This document shows, piece after piece, positions 18,029 to 26,614 of a stretch of DNA of 64,000 nucleotides (within the stretch, counting starts at the first letter, position 1; each line of letters opens with the position of its first letter). A program made the translations under genes and the position numbers. The stretch is from an uncultured delta proteobacterium (GTDB taxonomy: Bacteria > Myxococcota_A > Polyangia > Polyangiales > Polyangiaceae), in assembly GCA_903892415.1 (NCBI GenBank), contig CAITIQ010000394.1, positions 25,066 through 89,065 on the forward strand. The letters run 5' to 3'. A model generated the notes under the pieces. The model was given only the letters and a program-made list of their open reading frames with translations. It ran no database searches and was not told the origin of the DNA.

Positions 18029-18973
18029 ATGCTTATTCGGTTTGGTTTCGCGCGTGCTTGCGCCATCGCGCTTTTGACTCTTTGCCCCGCGGTTGCATTT
18101 GCCCAATCGGAGGAAGACCTCGCTCAAGCCAAGCTGCTTGGCCAGGAGGGTTTGGCGTTTTTCGATAAGGGCGAATACGAGGCAGCGCTGGGGAAGTTAG
18201 ATGAGGCGGACCGCAAGGCGCGCATTCCTCCGCTCGGGCTCTACGCAGGTCGAGCGCTCGCTCGGCTCGGTCGCTTACTCGAGGCTCAGGAGCGCTTTGT
18301 CCAGGTGACCGCCATTCCTCTTGCGCCCAATTCGCCCGAGGTTTGGCAACGATCGAAGCTCGACGCCCAGGCCGAGCTCGAGAAGCTGTTGCCGACCATC
18401 CCCACCGTCGAAGTGGAGCTTGTGGGTGTGCCCGCGGACCAACGCAAGACGGTGACCCTAACTGTTGACGGTCGTGAGGTGGAGGTAGTGCTGGGCGGTA
18501 TTCGGCTCAACCCCGGTGAGCATAGTTTGGTTGCTTCGTACGCCGGCGACTCCAAGTCGCAGACGGTGAAGCTGGACGTTGGAGCGAAGGAGCGGGTGCG
18601 CTTCGACTTTACGAAGGTGCCCCAAGCGGCTGAGCCGCAGGAGTCGGGGCCCAACGTACTCACCATCGTAGGTGCAGTCGTGGCAAGCGCTGGCGGCGCA
18701 GGGCTTGTGGTCTGGGGCGCGACCGGCCTCGCGGCGATGGGTAAGGCGGACGACTACGGCTGCAATGACGACGGACGTTGCGAGGTGGCGGACGTTTCCG
18801 ATCTGACGACGCTGCGCACGGTCTCCACGGTCTCGTTCTATGTGGGTGGCGGCTTGGCGCTCGCCGGTGGTGGGCTCTTGCTCGCGGGGCTGCTCGGCGG
18901 AGAGCCATCGAACGAGGTCGCGTTGGTTCCCATCGTCGGCCCAGGTTTTATCGGTCTATCGGGGAAGTTCTAA
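18029..18973 (+). CDS. Exported TPR/PEGA-like membrane protein
   Basis: This 314-residue protein has a signal peptide cleaved after AFA (about residue 25). TPR-like helices follow (about 30-110; GLAFFDKGEYEAALGKLDEA), then a PEGA-like beta domain (about 125-195; VTLTVDGREVEVVLGGIRLNPGEH cut in two by a turn), then two hydrophobic spans (about 212-232 and 268-290). This layout is common beside myxobacterial Ser/Thr kinases and fits a periplasmic sensing or cell-envelope partner. It begins three bases after the kinase stop. Confidence 0.8.
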   Translation: MLIRFGFARACAIALLTLCPAVAFAQSEEDLAQAKLLGQEGLAFFDKGEYEAALGKLDEADRKARIPPLGLYAGRALARLGRLLEAQERFVQVTAIPLAPNSPEVWQRSKLDAQAELEKLLPTIPTVEVELVGVPADQRKTVTLTVDGREVEVVLGGIRLNPGEHSLVASYAGDSKSQTVKLDVGAKERVRFDFTKVPQAAEPQESGPNVLTIVGAVVASAGGAGLVVWGATGLAAMGKADDYGCNDDGRCEVADVSDLTTLRTVSTVSFYVGGGLALAGGGLLLAGLLGGEPSNEVALVPIVGPGFIGLSGKF

Positions 18974-19005
18974 TCGCCCGGCGCGGGCCTCGGAGACTCG
19001 GAACA

Positions 19006-20616
19006 ATGCTGTTATTGCGGTCGTGCTGGGCTTTCGTCGGGGTGCTTGCGCTGAGCGCCTGTCTCTTGCCGGACTATCAAGCGACGGGCGGCTCGGGAGC
19101 GAGCGGCGCAGCAGGCGGAGTTGGGGGCACGGCCGGCGCTGGGGCTCTCGGCGGAACTGGTGCAGGCGGCAGTGAAGGCGGGGCAGGGGGCCTGGGCGGC
19201 ACGGGGGGGATTGGCGGTTCTGGAGGCAACGGCGGTACCGCTGCGGTTTGCCCGGTCGACTTTGTAAGCGTGCTGGGCGCTGACAATCATATGCGCGCAA
19301 CCGAAGCCGCCTTCTTGCCGCAGAGCGGTGTGCTCGCGCTCGCTGGTGACTTCAGCGGCTCGATCAACCTGCTAAACCCGCCCCTGGAGTCGGAATCAGG
19401 GGAGTACAATTTTTTCGTGCTTGGATTGGCGCCGAGCGGCGAGGAAGGCGTTTGGCAGCATCATCTGCATTCGGAGAGTGGCACGTTGGTGGTCCGGCAA
19501 CTAACGCCGACCGAAGACGGGGGACTCGTCTTCGTCGCTACGAGCTTCGACCCCATGGTGCTCGATGGCCAAACCTTCGCTATTCCAACGTTCAACTTCA
19601 ACTCGCTGGTAGTGAAACTGGACGCCAACGGGATGATCGACTGGACGTCCCATCTGGTCGGCGACAACAGCGCCGAGGTGAGCGTTGCAAGAGCAAATGG
19701 CGGTCGGCTGCTGTTGGGTGGCTACTCTGGCGGCGCGGTTTCAATGGGCGACACGCCCCTTCAAGCAATGACGGCGAGCACCTTCTTCCTCTACGTGGTT
19801 GAGCTGGACCTCGCTTCGGGTGAGGTGGTTGAAAGCACACTTTGGCCCGGCACTGGTCGGGTCACCGGCGTGGTTGACAAAGCCGACGCGCGCTTTGTTT
19901 ATGGCCAGTACTTGCTATCGCCGCCTGATTTTGGGGTAACCGTCAATCCACCGAGCTACGCGAACCAGCAAACGCCCTTCCTGATCAAGTTCGACAAAAC
20001 GCCACCCATTACGACGCCGAAAGCTCTGGTGTTCGGCTTCGACGGCCGCAACCATGACGCGCTTTCGATCGAGGAGGCCGACGACGGCTTGTTGGTCTAC
20101 GCGAAGGTCGACAGCAGCGGGACTGCGGCGAACTTCAACGGCCGGGCTGGGCTAACGCTGCCCGCCGACCGTTATGCGAGCTTCATCGCCAAGGTGGAGG
20201 ACGACCTAAGCCTCAGCTGGGTAACCGCCAATGAGGTGACCGCCTCGTTCAACTTCTCCTTCGACGTTACCTCGCGAACGCCGTACGGCGGGGGTTACCT
20301 GTTAGGCCATAACCACGGTCTACCGAACACCACCACGTTCCTAAACGGGACTCCCTACGCCAATCCCGCAATTGACTCTTTGCTAATGCACTATTCGGCT
20401 GATGGCGTGCTCGACGGCGTAGTGGACTATCCGCCCATGCCTGTTAACTCAGGCCACTACGCCTATCTGCGCGTTTTGCCCACCGCCTGCGGAGAACTCA
20501 TCTACGGGCACTTCTACGGTGACCTCACCTGGAACGGGACGCTCTACAGCACAACCAACGAACGAACCTTCTTGAACTTCAGCCAGACGCCGATCGCCTT
20601 TGACCCCGTGCCGTGA
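19006..20616 (+). CDS. Gly-rich stalk lipoprotein with beta-propeller-like repeats
   Basis: The 536-residue product has a lipobox LSAC (Cys19), a Gly/Ala stalk (about 26-80), then repeated beta-strand units of about 45-50 residues with motifs such as GGLVFVATSFDPMV, GRLLLGGYSGG and GGYLLGHNHG, suggesting a propeller of SBBP-like type. I chose ATG 19006 because it precedes the signal peptide; the frame opens upstream inside the previous gene. It is the third gene of the kinase operon, 33 bases after the PEGA-like gene, so it may be a surface output of that signalling pair. Confidence 0.75.
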   Translation: MLLLRSCWAFVGVLALSACLLPDYQATGGSGASGAAGGVGGTAGAGALGGTGAGGSEGGAGGLGGTGGIGGSGGNGGTAAVCPVDFVSVLGADNHMRATEAAFLPQSGVLALAGDFSGSINLLNPPLESESGEYNFFVLGLAPSGEEGVWQHHLHSESGTLVVRQLTPTEDGGLVFVATSFDPMVLDGQTFAIPTFNFNSLVVKLDANGMIDWTSHLVGDNSAEVSVARANGGRLLLGGYSGGAVSMGDTPLQAMTASTFFLYVVELDLASGEVVESTLWPGTGRVTGVVDKADARFVYGQYLLSPPDFGVTVNPPSYANQQTPFLIKFDKTPPITTPKALVFGFDGRNHDALSIEEADDGLLVYAKVDSSGTAANFNGRAGLTLPADRYASFIAKVEDDLSLSWVTANEVTASFNFSFDVTSRTPYGGGYLLGHNHGLPNTTTFLNGTPYANPAIDSLLMHYSADGVLDGVVDYPPMPVNSGHYAYLRVLPTACGELIYGHFYGDLTWNGTLYSTTNERTFLNFSQTPIAFDPVP

Positions 20617-20644
20617 GCTTGCGCCGGATCCTCGTCAGCTCGGT

Positions 20645-21142
20645 CTAGTTCAATACGACGATCGCTAGGTTCAACGAGGTGGCGATGCTCACCCACAACA
20701 AATAGGGCAGGAACAGCCTCGCCGAAAGCGGGTCGGCCTTCCACTCGAGACCGATGAAGGCGGCGATGGTGAGCCACATCGCACCGATCACGCCGAGGGC
20801 AGGCACTGGCGCCTGAGCGCCAAAGAAGATCGGGGACCAGGCGAAGTTCAGCAGCATTTGGAAAGCCCACAAGCCGCGTCGGCCGCCGTACAACCATTTG
20901 CGGGCGCCCACCCAGCCGATGGTCAGGTAGAGCACCGTCCAAACCGGGCCAAAAGCCCAACTCGGTGGCGTGAACCAGGGCTTCTGCAGGCCCGCATACC
21001 ATTCGCCGGGGCCGCTCGAAGTGCCGCTCAGAATGCCGAGCAACAGCACGGCAGGCGGGCCGATGAAGTACGGCAGCCTTTGGCTCAACGGCTGGCTCAA
21101 TGGGCTGCCGGGCTCACGCGCCGCTCCACCATGCGTTCCCAA
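20645..21142 (-). CDS. TspO/MBR family protein
   Basis: This 165-residue protein with five membrane spans carries the TspO signature WYAGLQKPWFTPPSWAFGPV and WTVLYLTIG near residues 48-77, and LLNFAWSPIFFG, the conserved Trp/Asn helix. TspO proteins bind porphyrins and sterol-like ligands and act in redox or stress control. The first 46 bases overlap the end of the ABC1 kinase gene, so the two are likely translationally coupled. Confidence 0.92.
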   Translation of the reverse strand: MGTHGGAAREPGSPLSQPLSQRLPYFIGPPAVLLLGILSGTSSGPGEWYAGLQKPWFTPPSWAFGPVWTVLYLTIGWVGARKWLYGGRRGLWAFQMLLNFAWSPIFFGAQAPVPALGVIGAMWLTIAAFIGLEWKADPLSARLFLPYLLWVSIATSLNLAIVVLN

Positions 21143-22410
21143 TACGGGCTCAAATCCATGGCCACGTCCAAACGCTTGAGCAGCTGGAACAGCCCACCGA
21201 GCTTGCGATGCAGGAACAGCAGCTTGCGCGGTGGCGGCGAGAAGCGCAGCTTCTCGGTGAAGTTCATCACCACCTCGCGCGAGCGTGTGGCGTAGTCAGC
21301 GTCGGCGAAGGCGAAGGGCTGACGGCGGGCCTCGAAGGGCTCGAGCGAGACGCGCATCATGGCGATGAAGAGCTTGCGTGCCTCGGCGTCTTCACGTGCG
21401 TCGAGCAGGCCGTTCTCGATACCGACGTCGAGCACGGTGGCGTCATTGCCGCTGGACATGGCGCGCAGCAGCTCCACGTATTGCCGCCGGAAGGCGTCCT
21501 CGTAAACGACGGTCGCGCCGAAGTCCAAGAGCACGATCTCGCGCGCGCCGTCGCGAATCAAGAAGTTGCCGAAGTTCGGGTCGGTCTGCACCAGGCCCCA
21601 CTCGAAGAACTCTTTGCAATACAGGTCCAAGAGCGCCTCGGCCACGCGCTGCTTTTCAGCGCGCGCAGGGCCGCGGGCGATCCACGCGCCGAGCGGAGTT
21701 CCGTCTTCCCAAGTCATGGTGAGCACGCGACCGGAGCTCAGCCGCGGGAAAGATTGCGGCACGATGAAGCGCCCATCCTCAGCTAGCAATTCCCCGAACT
21801 TCTCGAGGAATTGCCGCTCCCGCGCGTAGTCGGCCTCGAGGTGAAGGATGTTCTTGAGCTCCTCGAAGGTGCCCTGCAAATCGATTGGGCGGCGGCTCAC
21901 GGCGAGCCAGCTCCTGGCGAGCTTGTGCACGAGCTCGAGATCCGAGTCGATGCTCTCGCGGATACCGGGGTATTGGATCTTCACCGCGACCGGCAGCCCG
22001 TGCACGGTGGCGCGGTGCACCTGGCCGATGCTGGCGCAGGCGGCGGCCTTCTCGTCGAGCGAGCCAAGCTCGGCCAGCCGCTCTTCACCCAGATCCTCCA
22101 CCAGCACCGCGCGCAGACTCGCGAAGTCGATCGGCTCGGCTTCGCCCTGCAGCGAGGCCAGGATCTTCTGCGCCTCGGGCGGCAGCAGATCGCTCGCGTC
22201 GATCGACAGCAGTTGCCCGGCCTTCATGAAGGCCCCTTTGAGCCGGCCCAGACTCTCGGCCATCAGCGTGGCTTGGGCGATGCGCGTCGCCATCTCGGTC
22301 TGGGCTAGCCGCTCCGCCGACCAGGTGAGCCGCGAGCTGATCGAGCGCTTGAGTTCATGCCCGGCCACACCAGCCGCCAACGCGAAGACTTCTTTGGATC
22401 GTGACCACAT
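21097..22410 (-). CDS. ABC1/UbiB-family atypical kinase
   Basis: This 437-residue protein is of the ABC1/AarF/UbiB/ADCK family. The family motif K-x-G-Q (LKGAFMKAGQLLS, about residues 59-71) is present, followed by the Ala-rich loop ASIGQVHRATV, the lysine in VAVKIQYPGI, the catalytic QTDPNFGNFLI, and the metal motif LLDFGATV. Such proteins are needed for ubiquinone synthesis or act in lipid metabolism. It is cotranscribed with the TspO gene (46-base overlap) and divergent from the MerR-type regulator. No C-terminal membrane spans are evident. Confidence 0.92.
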   Translation of the reverse strand: MWSRSKEVFALAAGVAGHELKRSISSRLTWSAERLAQTEMATRIAQATLMAESLGRLKGAFMKAGQLLSIDASDLLPPEAQKILASLQGEAEPIDFASLRAVLVEDLGEERLAELGSLDEKAAACASIGQVHRATVHGLPVAVKIQYPGIRESIDSDLELVHKLARSWLAVSRRPIDLQGTFEELKNILHLEADYARERQFLEKFGELLAEDGRFIVPQSFPRLSSGRVLTMTWEDGTPLGAWIARGPARAEKQRVAEALLDLYCKEFFEWGLVQTDPNFGNFLIRDGAREIVLLDFGATVVYEDAFRRQYVELLRAMSSGNDATVLDVGIENGLLDAREDAEARKLFIAMMRVSLEPFEARRQPFAFADADYATRSREVVMNFTEKLRFSPPPRKLLFLHRKLGGLFQLLKRLDVAMDLSPYWERMVERRVSPAAH

Positions 22411-22431
22411 GGGCGGCTCCGTTCAACCGAA

Positions 22432-22463
22432 GGTTGCAACCAAAACGTTCAAAACGTTCATTT
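22432..22463. promoter_or_regulatory. Possible operator in the ABC1/MerR divergent promoter
   Basis: The 100-base gap between divergent genes holds the perfect palindrome GGTTGCAACC (22432-22441) directly followed by two tandem AAAACGTTC units (22442-22450 and 22451-22459). The adjacent MerR-type regulator may bind here. No binding evidence beyond symmetry and position. Confidence 0.35.
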
Positions 22464-22510
22464 GGATGTAGCGCTAGCTTTCGGGTTGCGCAATATTGAT
22501 CGAAAGAAAC

Positions 22511-23410
22511 GTGAAAGCCCCGAGTATACAACCATCCAAAACGGTCAAGGAGTCAGCCCGTTCGGGTTTCTCGCCCGGGGCTGTGGCGCGCGCGCTGGGG
22601 GTGAGTGAGTCTTCGCTCAAGCGCTGGTGTGATCAGGGCCACCTCGAGTTTGCGCTCACCGCCGGCGGTCATCGGCGGCTGCCGGCCTCGGCGGTGCTCG
22701 CGTTCGCGCGGGCTCACGGGCATCGGGTGGTCGCGCCGGCGGAGCTTGGCTTGGTGGAGCCCGCTCACAGCACCGGCGAACTCGATTTGCGTACCCGCTT
22801 GATGCGGCTGTTGATCGCCGGCGAGGAGAGCGCTGTGTCGCAGCTCCTGACCGGTCTTTTGGCGGCTGGTCGCTCGGTGGAGGAGCTTTGTGACGGGCTG
22901 ATCATGCCGGCTTTGGCCGACCTTGGAGAGGCTTGGGCCGGCGGTGATCTCGAGATCTACGAAGAGCGTCGCGCCTGTGAGTTGGCGGCGCGCGCGCTGG
23001 TCGATCTGAGTCAGTTGGCCCCACGTTTGTCGCGCCGCGCGGTCAAGGCGGTGGGTGGGACCTTGCTCGGAGATCCGTATGCGTTACCCACGTTGATGGC
23101 GGAGGCCACGCTGCGCCATCAAGGGCTAGACGCGCGTTCGCTGGGGGTCGCGCTGCCGGCCTCGACGCTGGTCGCCGCAGTGCACAACCTCAAGCCCAAG
23201 CTGGTCTGGCTCACGGTGGGCGCTGTCGTAGACGAGCGTGCGTTGGTGAAAGACGTCGAGGCGTTGGAGCAGGCCGTACGCGCGGAGGGCGCTGCTTTGG
23301 TGCTGGGGGGGCGCGCCTTGCGCCCAGCGTTGCGTACGCAGCTGCCGCACGTGCTCTATTGCGACGGCATGCGCAGTCTCGCGGCCTTTGGTCGCGCGCT
23401 CGTGCGCTGA
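22511..23410 (+). CDS. MerR-type regulator with degenerate B12-binding domain
   Basis: This protein of about 299 residues has an N-terminal MerR-like winged helix (AVARALGVSESSLKRW..GGHRRLP), a helical domain (about 95-165), and a C-terminal Rossmann-like domain, the layout of CarH/LitR photoreceptor repressors. Key differences are seen: where cobalamin binders have the D-x-H-x-x-G loop this protein reads GDPYALPT, so the axial histidine is Tyr, and the helical-domain W-x9-E-H motif reads EER. Cobalamin binding is therefore doubtful. GTG 22511 is my choice; TTG 22496 is possible. It is divergent from the ABC1 kinase. Confidence 0.8.
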   Translation: MKAPSIQPSKTVKESARSGFSPGAVARALGVSESSLKRWCDQGHLEFALTAGGHRRLPASAVLAFARAHGHRVVAPAELGLVEPAHSTGELDLRTRLMRLLIAGEESAVSQLLTGLLAAGRSVEELCDGLIMPALADLGEAWAGGDLEIYEERRACELAARALVDLSQLAPRLSRRAVKAVGGTLLGDPYALPTLMAEATLRHQGLDARSLGVALPASTLVAAVHNLKPKLVWLTVGAVVDERALVKDVEALEQAVRAEGAALVLGGRALRPALRTQLPHVLYCDGMRSLAAFGRALVR

Positions 23411-23445
23411 AGTTAGCGCGCCGAGGTCGCGTGTCGAGCCGCCGC

Positions 23446-24648
23446 TCAGAAGCTGACGAGCAGGCCGTGAGAGGCCTGCAGCATAGGCAGCCCGAGCGTG
23501 CCCAGCCGTTCGCTGCCCATGTCGATCGTGAGCGTCGGGAGGAGGAAGGTGGGGGAGAACTCGGCGGTCAACGCGAAGTGCTCGGCCATACGCGCGACCA
23601 CGCCGACGCTCGGCGCGATCACGAAGCTGCCGAGCGACTCGGAGCGCGCGCGCCTCGGATCTTCGAGCTCGCCGCTCGCCTGCAAATGCAGGCCGCCCAG
23701 CCCGACGGCTGCGGTCAAGTTGAACCACGGTGAGAGCGGCGCTGTGTAGATGAACTCGGCCAGGAACAGCTCACTCGAAAGCTCGGCCAGGCCGAGCTCG
23801 CCTTCGAGCGAGGCGCCCATCATCGGCAGCACGAGGCTTACCCGAGCCCCCAGCCCGCTGTCGCTGCTGACGAAGGCACGCAGGGCAGGGGCCAGCGCGA
23901 CGGCGCCGACATCGGGGTGGAGCGCGAGCACGAAGGAAGCTTCAACGCCGACATTCGAACGCAAGCTGCGCAGATTGCGCGGTGCGACCAGGCGCTCGAT
24001 CGGTTCGCGGGCTACGTCGCTCGGTGTGCTCGCCGGCTCGAGCTCGAGCAAGCTCGCGCGCAAGAGCTCCACCGCACGCACCGCGAGCACCGCGGGCGAA
24101 TCGCCGGCGTCGAGCGGCCGAATGCTCAGCTTGCCGGTCAAGGTGTCGCTCACCCAGATCTCGGCCCGTGCGCGATCGTCCACGCGCTCGAGGTAGATCC
24201 CGGCTTGCGCTTTGCTCGAAGCGACGGCGCGTTCGAGCGCAACGCGGCTCTCGAGCGCGCCTTTGGTGATGCGCACGACTCTGAAGCCGGCGGCGCGCAG
24301 CTCTCCCTCCAAGCGGCTGAGCGACTCTTTGAGAAAGAGCGACGGCGCCGGCGGCTGCAACAGCACCACCGTTGTGCTCACGACTGCGTTCGACGCCGCT
24401 GCGGGCTCGGTCTGCTCTGCGACCGGCTGTTCTGCGGCCTGCTGCTCGGCGACCGTCTCTTGGGCGAACAAAGCCCGCGTTCCGCCAAAGGCGGATGCAG
24501 CAAACAGAACCGAAGTGGACAGAGTCCACGCAGTGGGCGGAGTCCACGGAGGTCTACGGAGTGCCGAAGGCACGAAGTGAATGACTCGGGCCGTCTTCGA
24601 GAAGAACGGCCGAAGGCCCGATTGACCGGTTGACTTGGCACGAGTCAT
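23446..24648 (-). CDS. Exported protein, probable outer-membrane barrel-like C terminus
   Basis: The 400-residue product has a hydrophobic segment (LSTSVLFAASAFGG) ending near LFAQE, then a Gln/Glu/Ala linker and an alpha/beta part (about 100-240; LSRLEGELRAAGFRVVRI and LTGKLSIRPL). The rest alternates hydrophobic strands and ends in LLVSF, an aromatic-terminal pattern typical of outer-membrane barrels. ATG 24648 avoids overlap with the FecR gene; the frame is open to 24762. It is the last gene of a five-gene minus-strand operon with an ECF sigma factor. Family not recognised. Confidence 0.7.
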   Translation of the reverse strand: MTRAKSTGQSGLRPFFSKTARVIHFVPSALRRPPWTPPTAWTLSTSVLFAASAFGGTRALFAQETVAEQQAAEQPVAEQTEPAAASNAVVSTTVVLLQPPAPSLFLKESLSRLEGELRAAGFRVVRITKGALESRVALERAVASSKAQAGIYLERVDDRARAEIWVSDTLTGKLSIRPLDAGDSPAVLAVRAVELLRASLLELEPASTPSDVAREPIERLVAPRNLRSLRSNVGVEASFVLALHPDVGAVALAPALRAFVSSDSGLGARVSLVLPMMGASLEGELGLAELSSELFLAEFIYTAPLSPWFNLTAAVGLGGLHLQASGELEDPRRARSESLGSFVIAPSVGVVARMAEHFALTAEFSPTFLLPTLTIDMGSERLGTLGLPMLQASHGLLVSF

Positions 24649-24691
24649 TGCGAGCGTGCCGAGCGCGACGCCGAGCAGCGGGCTCCACCGA

Positions 24692-25951
24692 CTACTGCGC
24701 TGAGGTCTGCCCCACGATCGATCGTGCAACGTCCGCGTATGCTCCTTTGGGATGGCTCGCAAGATAGCGATCGGCCAGCTGCTTCGCCCGCGATTTGTTG
24801 CGTTTGTTCTCGATCAGCATGCTGCGTCCGAGCGCCTCGGCCGAGAACGGTGAGCCTTCGGCGAGCGCCGCTTCATAGAGGCCGAGCGCCTCGCTCGCGC
24901 GGCCACCGTCTTCGGCCATGCGGCCGAGCAAGAAGGCCGCCGACGCAGCTGATTTGGTGCCGGCGAAACGAGAACGAACCGCGCGCAACGTGGCTGCGGT
25001 CAGCGCCGGTCTGGCGCCATAGCGAGCTGCATCGGCGAGCATCATCAGGTCACCGATCGACGCGCTCGCGAGCACGCTGCTCTCGCCGCGGGCGTCCACT
25101 TCCTCGAGCACCTTCTCGTAGTCCCCCGCGGCCACGTGCTCGGCCCAGGAGCGCGCTCGCGCGCTCGCGCTAGGTACGCTCGCCGACGACCGCCCGCTGC
25201 CGGATGACGCCGACGATGAGGGCGCCAGCGCCTCGGCGCGCGGCTCGACGTTGGTTGCATTGCTCGCGCTGACGTTGGCCTTATCGCTCAGCCGGTCGCT
25301 CAGCCGTACCTCCTCCGGAGCGAGCTCCAGGCGTTGGCCTGCGCGCAAAACAAAGCCGCTCTCGAGCCGTGGACCAAGCACGTTGACTTCACCCTCCTTC
25401 ATCGACAAGACGGCCGCTCCGCGCTCGGGATCCCAGCTCAAATCGAAAGCAGTCCCCACCACCAGTACGCGATACGGGCCCGCTTCGAAGATGTAGTCGG
25501 CGCCGCCCTCGGTGGCCGCGACCTCGACCTCGATGCGGCCCTTCTCGAGCTGGATGCTGGCGCCGCGCGCGCGTTGTTGGCCTACTCGCAGGCGCGTCAG
25601 CGGCTCGAGTTTGATTGCGCTGCCGTCTTCGAATTGGATGTGCGCGCCATTCGAAGCAGAGGCCTGCACAAAGCCGCTCTCGGCTACAGCGGCGCCGCTG
25701 ACGTCATAGCCGACGACGCTGCGCGGCCATGCGAACCAGCCGATCACCGTGAGCAGCGCCGCTGCGACCACCGGCAAGGCGAGCGACCAGCGTAACCCTG
25801 GTTGGGGCGCTGCTTGCACCTTCGCCAACAGAGTTGCTCGACCGCGCTCGAGGTCGCCGGGCTCGGGCGCCTGCTCGCCCACGCGTTCGGCCAAGCGACC
25901 GAGCCGAGCGATCACCTCACCATCCCGCAGCTTTTGCGAAAGCTCGCTCAT
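24692..25951 (-). CDS. FecR-domain anti-sigma-like membrane protein with TPR-like tail
   Basis: This is a 419-residue protein. The cytoplasmic part (1-52) precedes one membrane span (about 54-75; ALPVVAAALLTVIGWFAW). A FecR domain follows (about 90-190; HIQFEDGSAIKLEPLTRLRV and VVGTAFDLSWDP), then a Ser-rich linker and TPR-like helices (about 275-415). FecR proteins relay envelope signals to a cognate ECF sigma factor. Its ATG overlaps the stop of the sigma gene (ATGA), which fits a sigma/anti-sigma pair. Confidence 0.88.
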   Translation of the reverse strand: MSELSQKLRDGEVIARLGRLAERVGEQAPEPGDLERGRATLLAKVQAAPQPGLRWSLALPVVAAALLTVIGWFAWPRSVVGYDVSGAAVAESGFVQASASNGAHIQFEDGSAIKLEPLTRLRVGQQRARGASIQLEKGRIEVEVAATEGGADYIFEAGPYRVLVVGTAFDLSWDPERGAAVLSMKEGEVNVLGPRLESGFVLRAGQRLELAPEEVRLSDRLSDKANVSASNATNVEPRAEALAPSSSASSGSGRSSASVPSASARARSWAEHVAAGDYEKVLEEVDARGESSVLASASIGDLMMLADAARYGARPALTAATLRAVRSRFAGTKSAASAAFLLGRMAEDGGRASEALGLYEAALAEGSPFSAEALGRSMLIENKRNKSRAKQLADRYLASHPKGAYADVARSIVGQTSAQ

Positions 25952-26607
25952 GGCGCCTCCTGCTCGAGCAGGCCCATCAATGCTGCATCGTTGCGTGCAA
26001 ATAGCAGCACGCGTTGCTGCGCTTTGCTCAGCTTGCGTTTGACGCCGGCCAAGGAAACATCGAGCGCCGTGGCGATCTCGGTGAGTTCGAGCCCTTGGGC
26101 ATGGCGCAAGAGGAAGACCATGCGCGCTTCGGGGCCGAGCTTGTCGAGCACGCCGTAGAGCCGCGCGAGCGCCTGGCGGGCTTCGTAGTCCACGTCATCG
26201 GCGAAGACCTCGGGCAGCTCCTCTCCGCGAAAGGAGAGCCAGCGTTTGATGCGCTGTCGCCGTAGCTCGCCGTGGGCCACGCGCACGGTGATGCCGGTGA
26301 TGAAGCTCTGCAGCGCCGAAGGATCCCGCAGGGTTGGGGCGCGCTTCCACAACGTAAGGAAAACCTCCTGCATGAGGTCCTCGAGCTCGGGCGTGGTGCC
26401 CAGCGTCTTACACAAAAGCCCGCGCACCAAAAGCGCGTAGCGATCCCAGGCTTGCGCCGCAGCGCGCGGCTCGCGATCACGCAGCGCGAGCGCAAGTTCG
26501 TACGCTGCTTGTTCCCGGCGAGCCGTGCTCTCCGCTTCGGCGGAGGGGCTTGCGACAAGGCGCAGGCCCCTCGTAACGCTCGAACGCTGGTTTGCCGGCT
26601 CCTTCAC
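25948..26607 (-). CDS. ECF RNA polymerase sigma factor
   Basis: This sigma factor of about 219 residues has region 2 around LEDLMQEVFLTLWKRAPTL and region 4 around EARMVFLLRHAQGLELTEIATALDVSLAGVKRKL (shown here as the helix-turn-helix, split). GTG 26607, seven bases after the upstream stop, is my choice because the frame beyond it is antisense-like noise overlapping the upstream lipoprotein gene. It lies between two lipoprotein genes and the FecR gene and probably controls this operon in response to an envelope signal. Confidence 0.87.
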   Translation of the reverse strand: MKEPANQRSSVTRGLRLVASPSAEAESTARREQAAYELALALRDREPRAAAQAWDRYALLVRGLLCKTLGTTPELEDLMQEVFLTLWKRAPTLRDPSALQSFITGITVRVAHGELRRQRIKRWLSFRGEELPEVFADDVDYEARQALARLYGVLDKLGPEARMVFLLRHAQGLELTEIATALDVSLAGVKRKLSKAQQRVLLFARNDAALMGLLEQEAP

Positions 26608-26614
26608 GTGCGGC

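Noticed and set aside
24636..24651. Sigma-54-like TGGCAC...TTGC on the plus strand
   Set aside because: The spacing is one base too long and no plus-strand gene follows.
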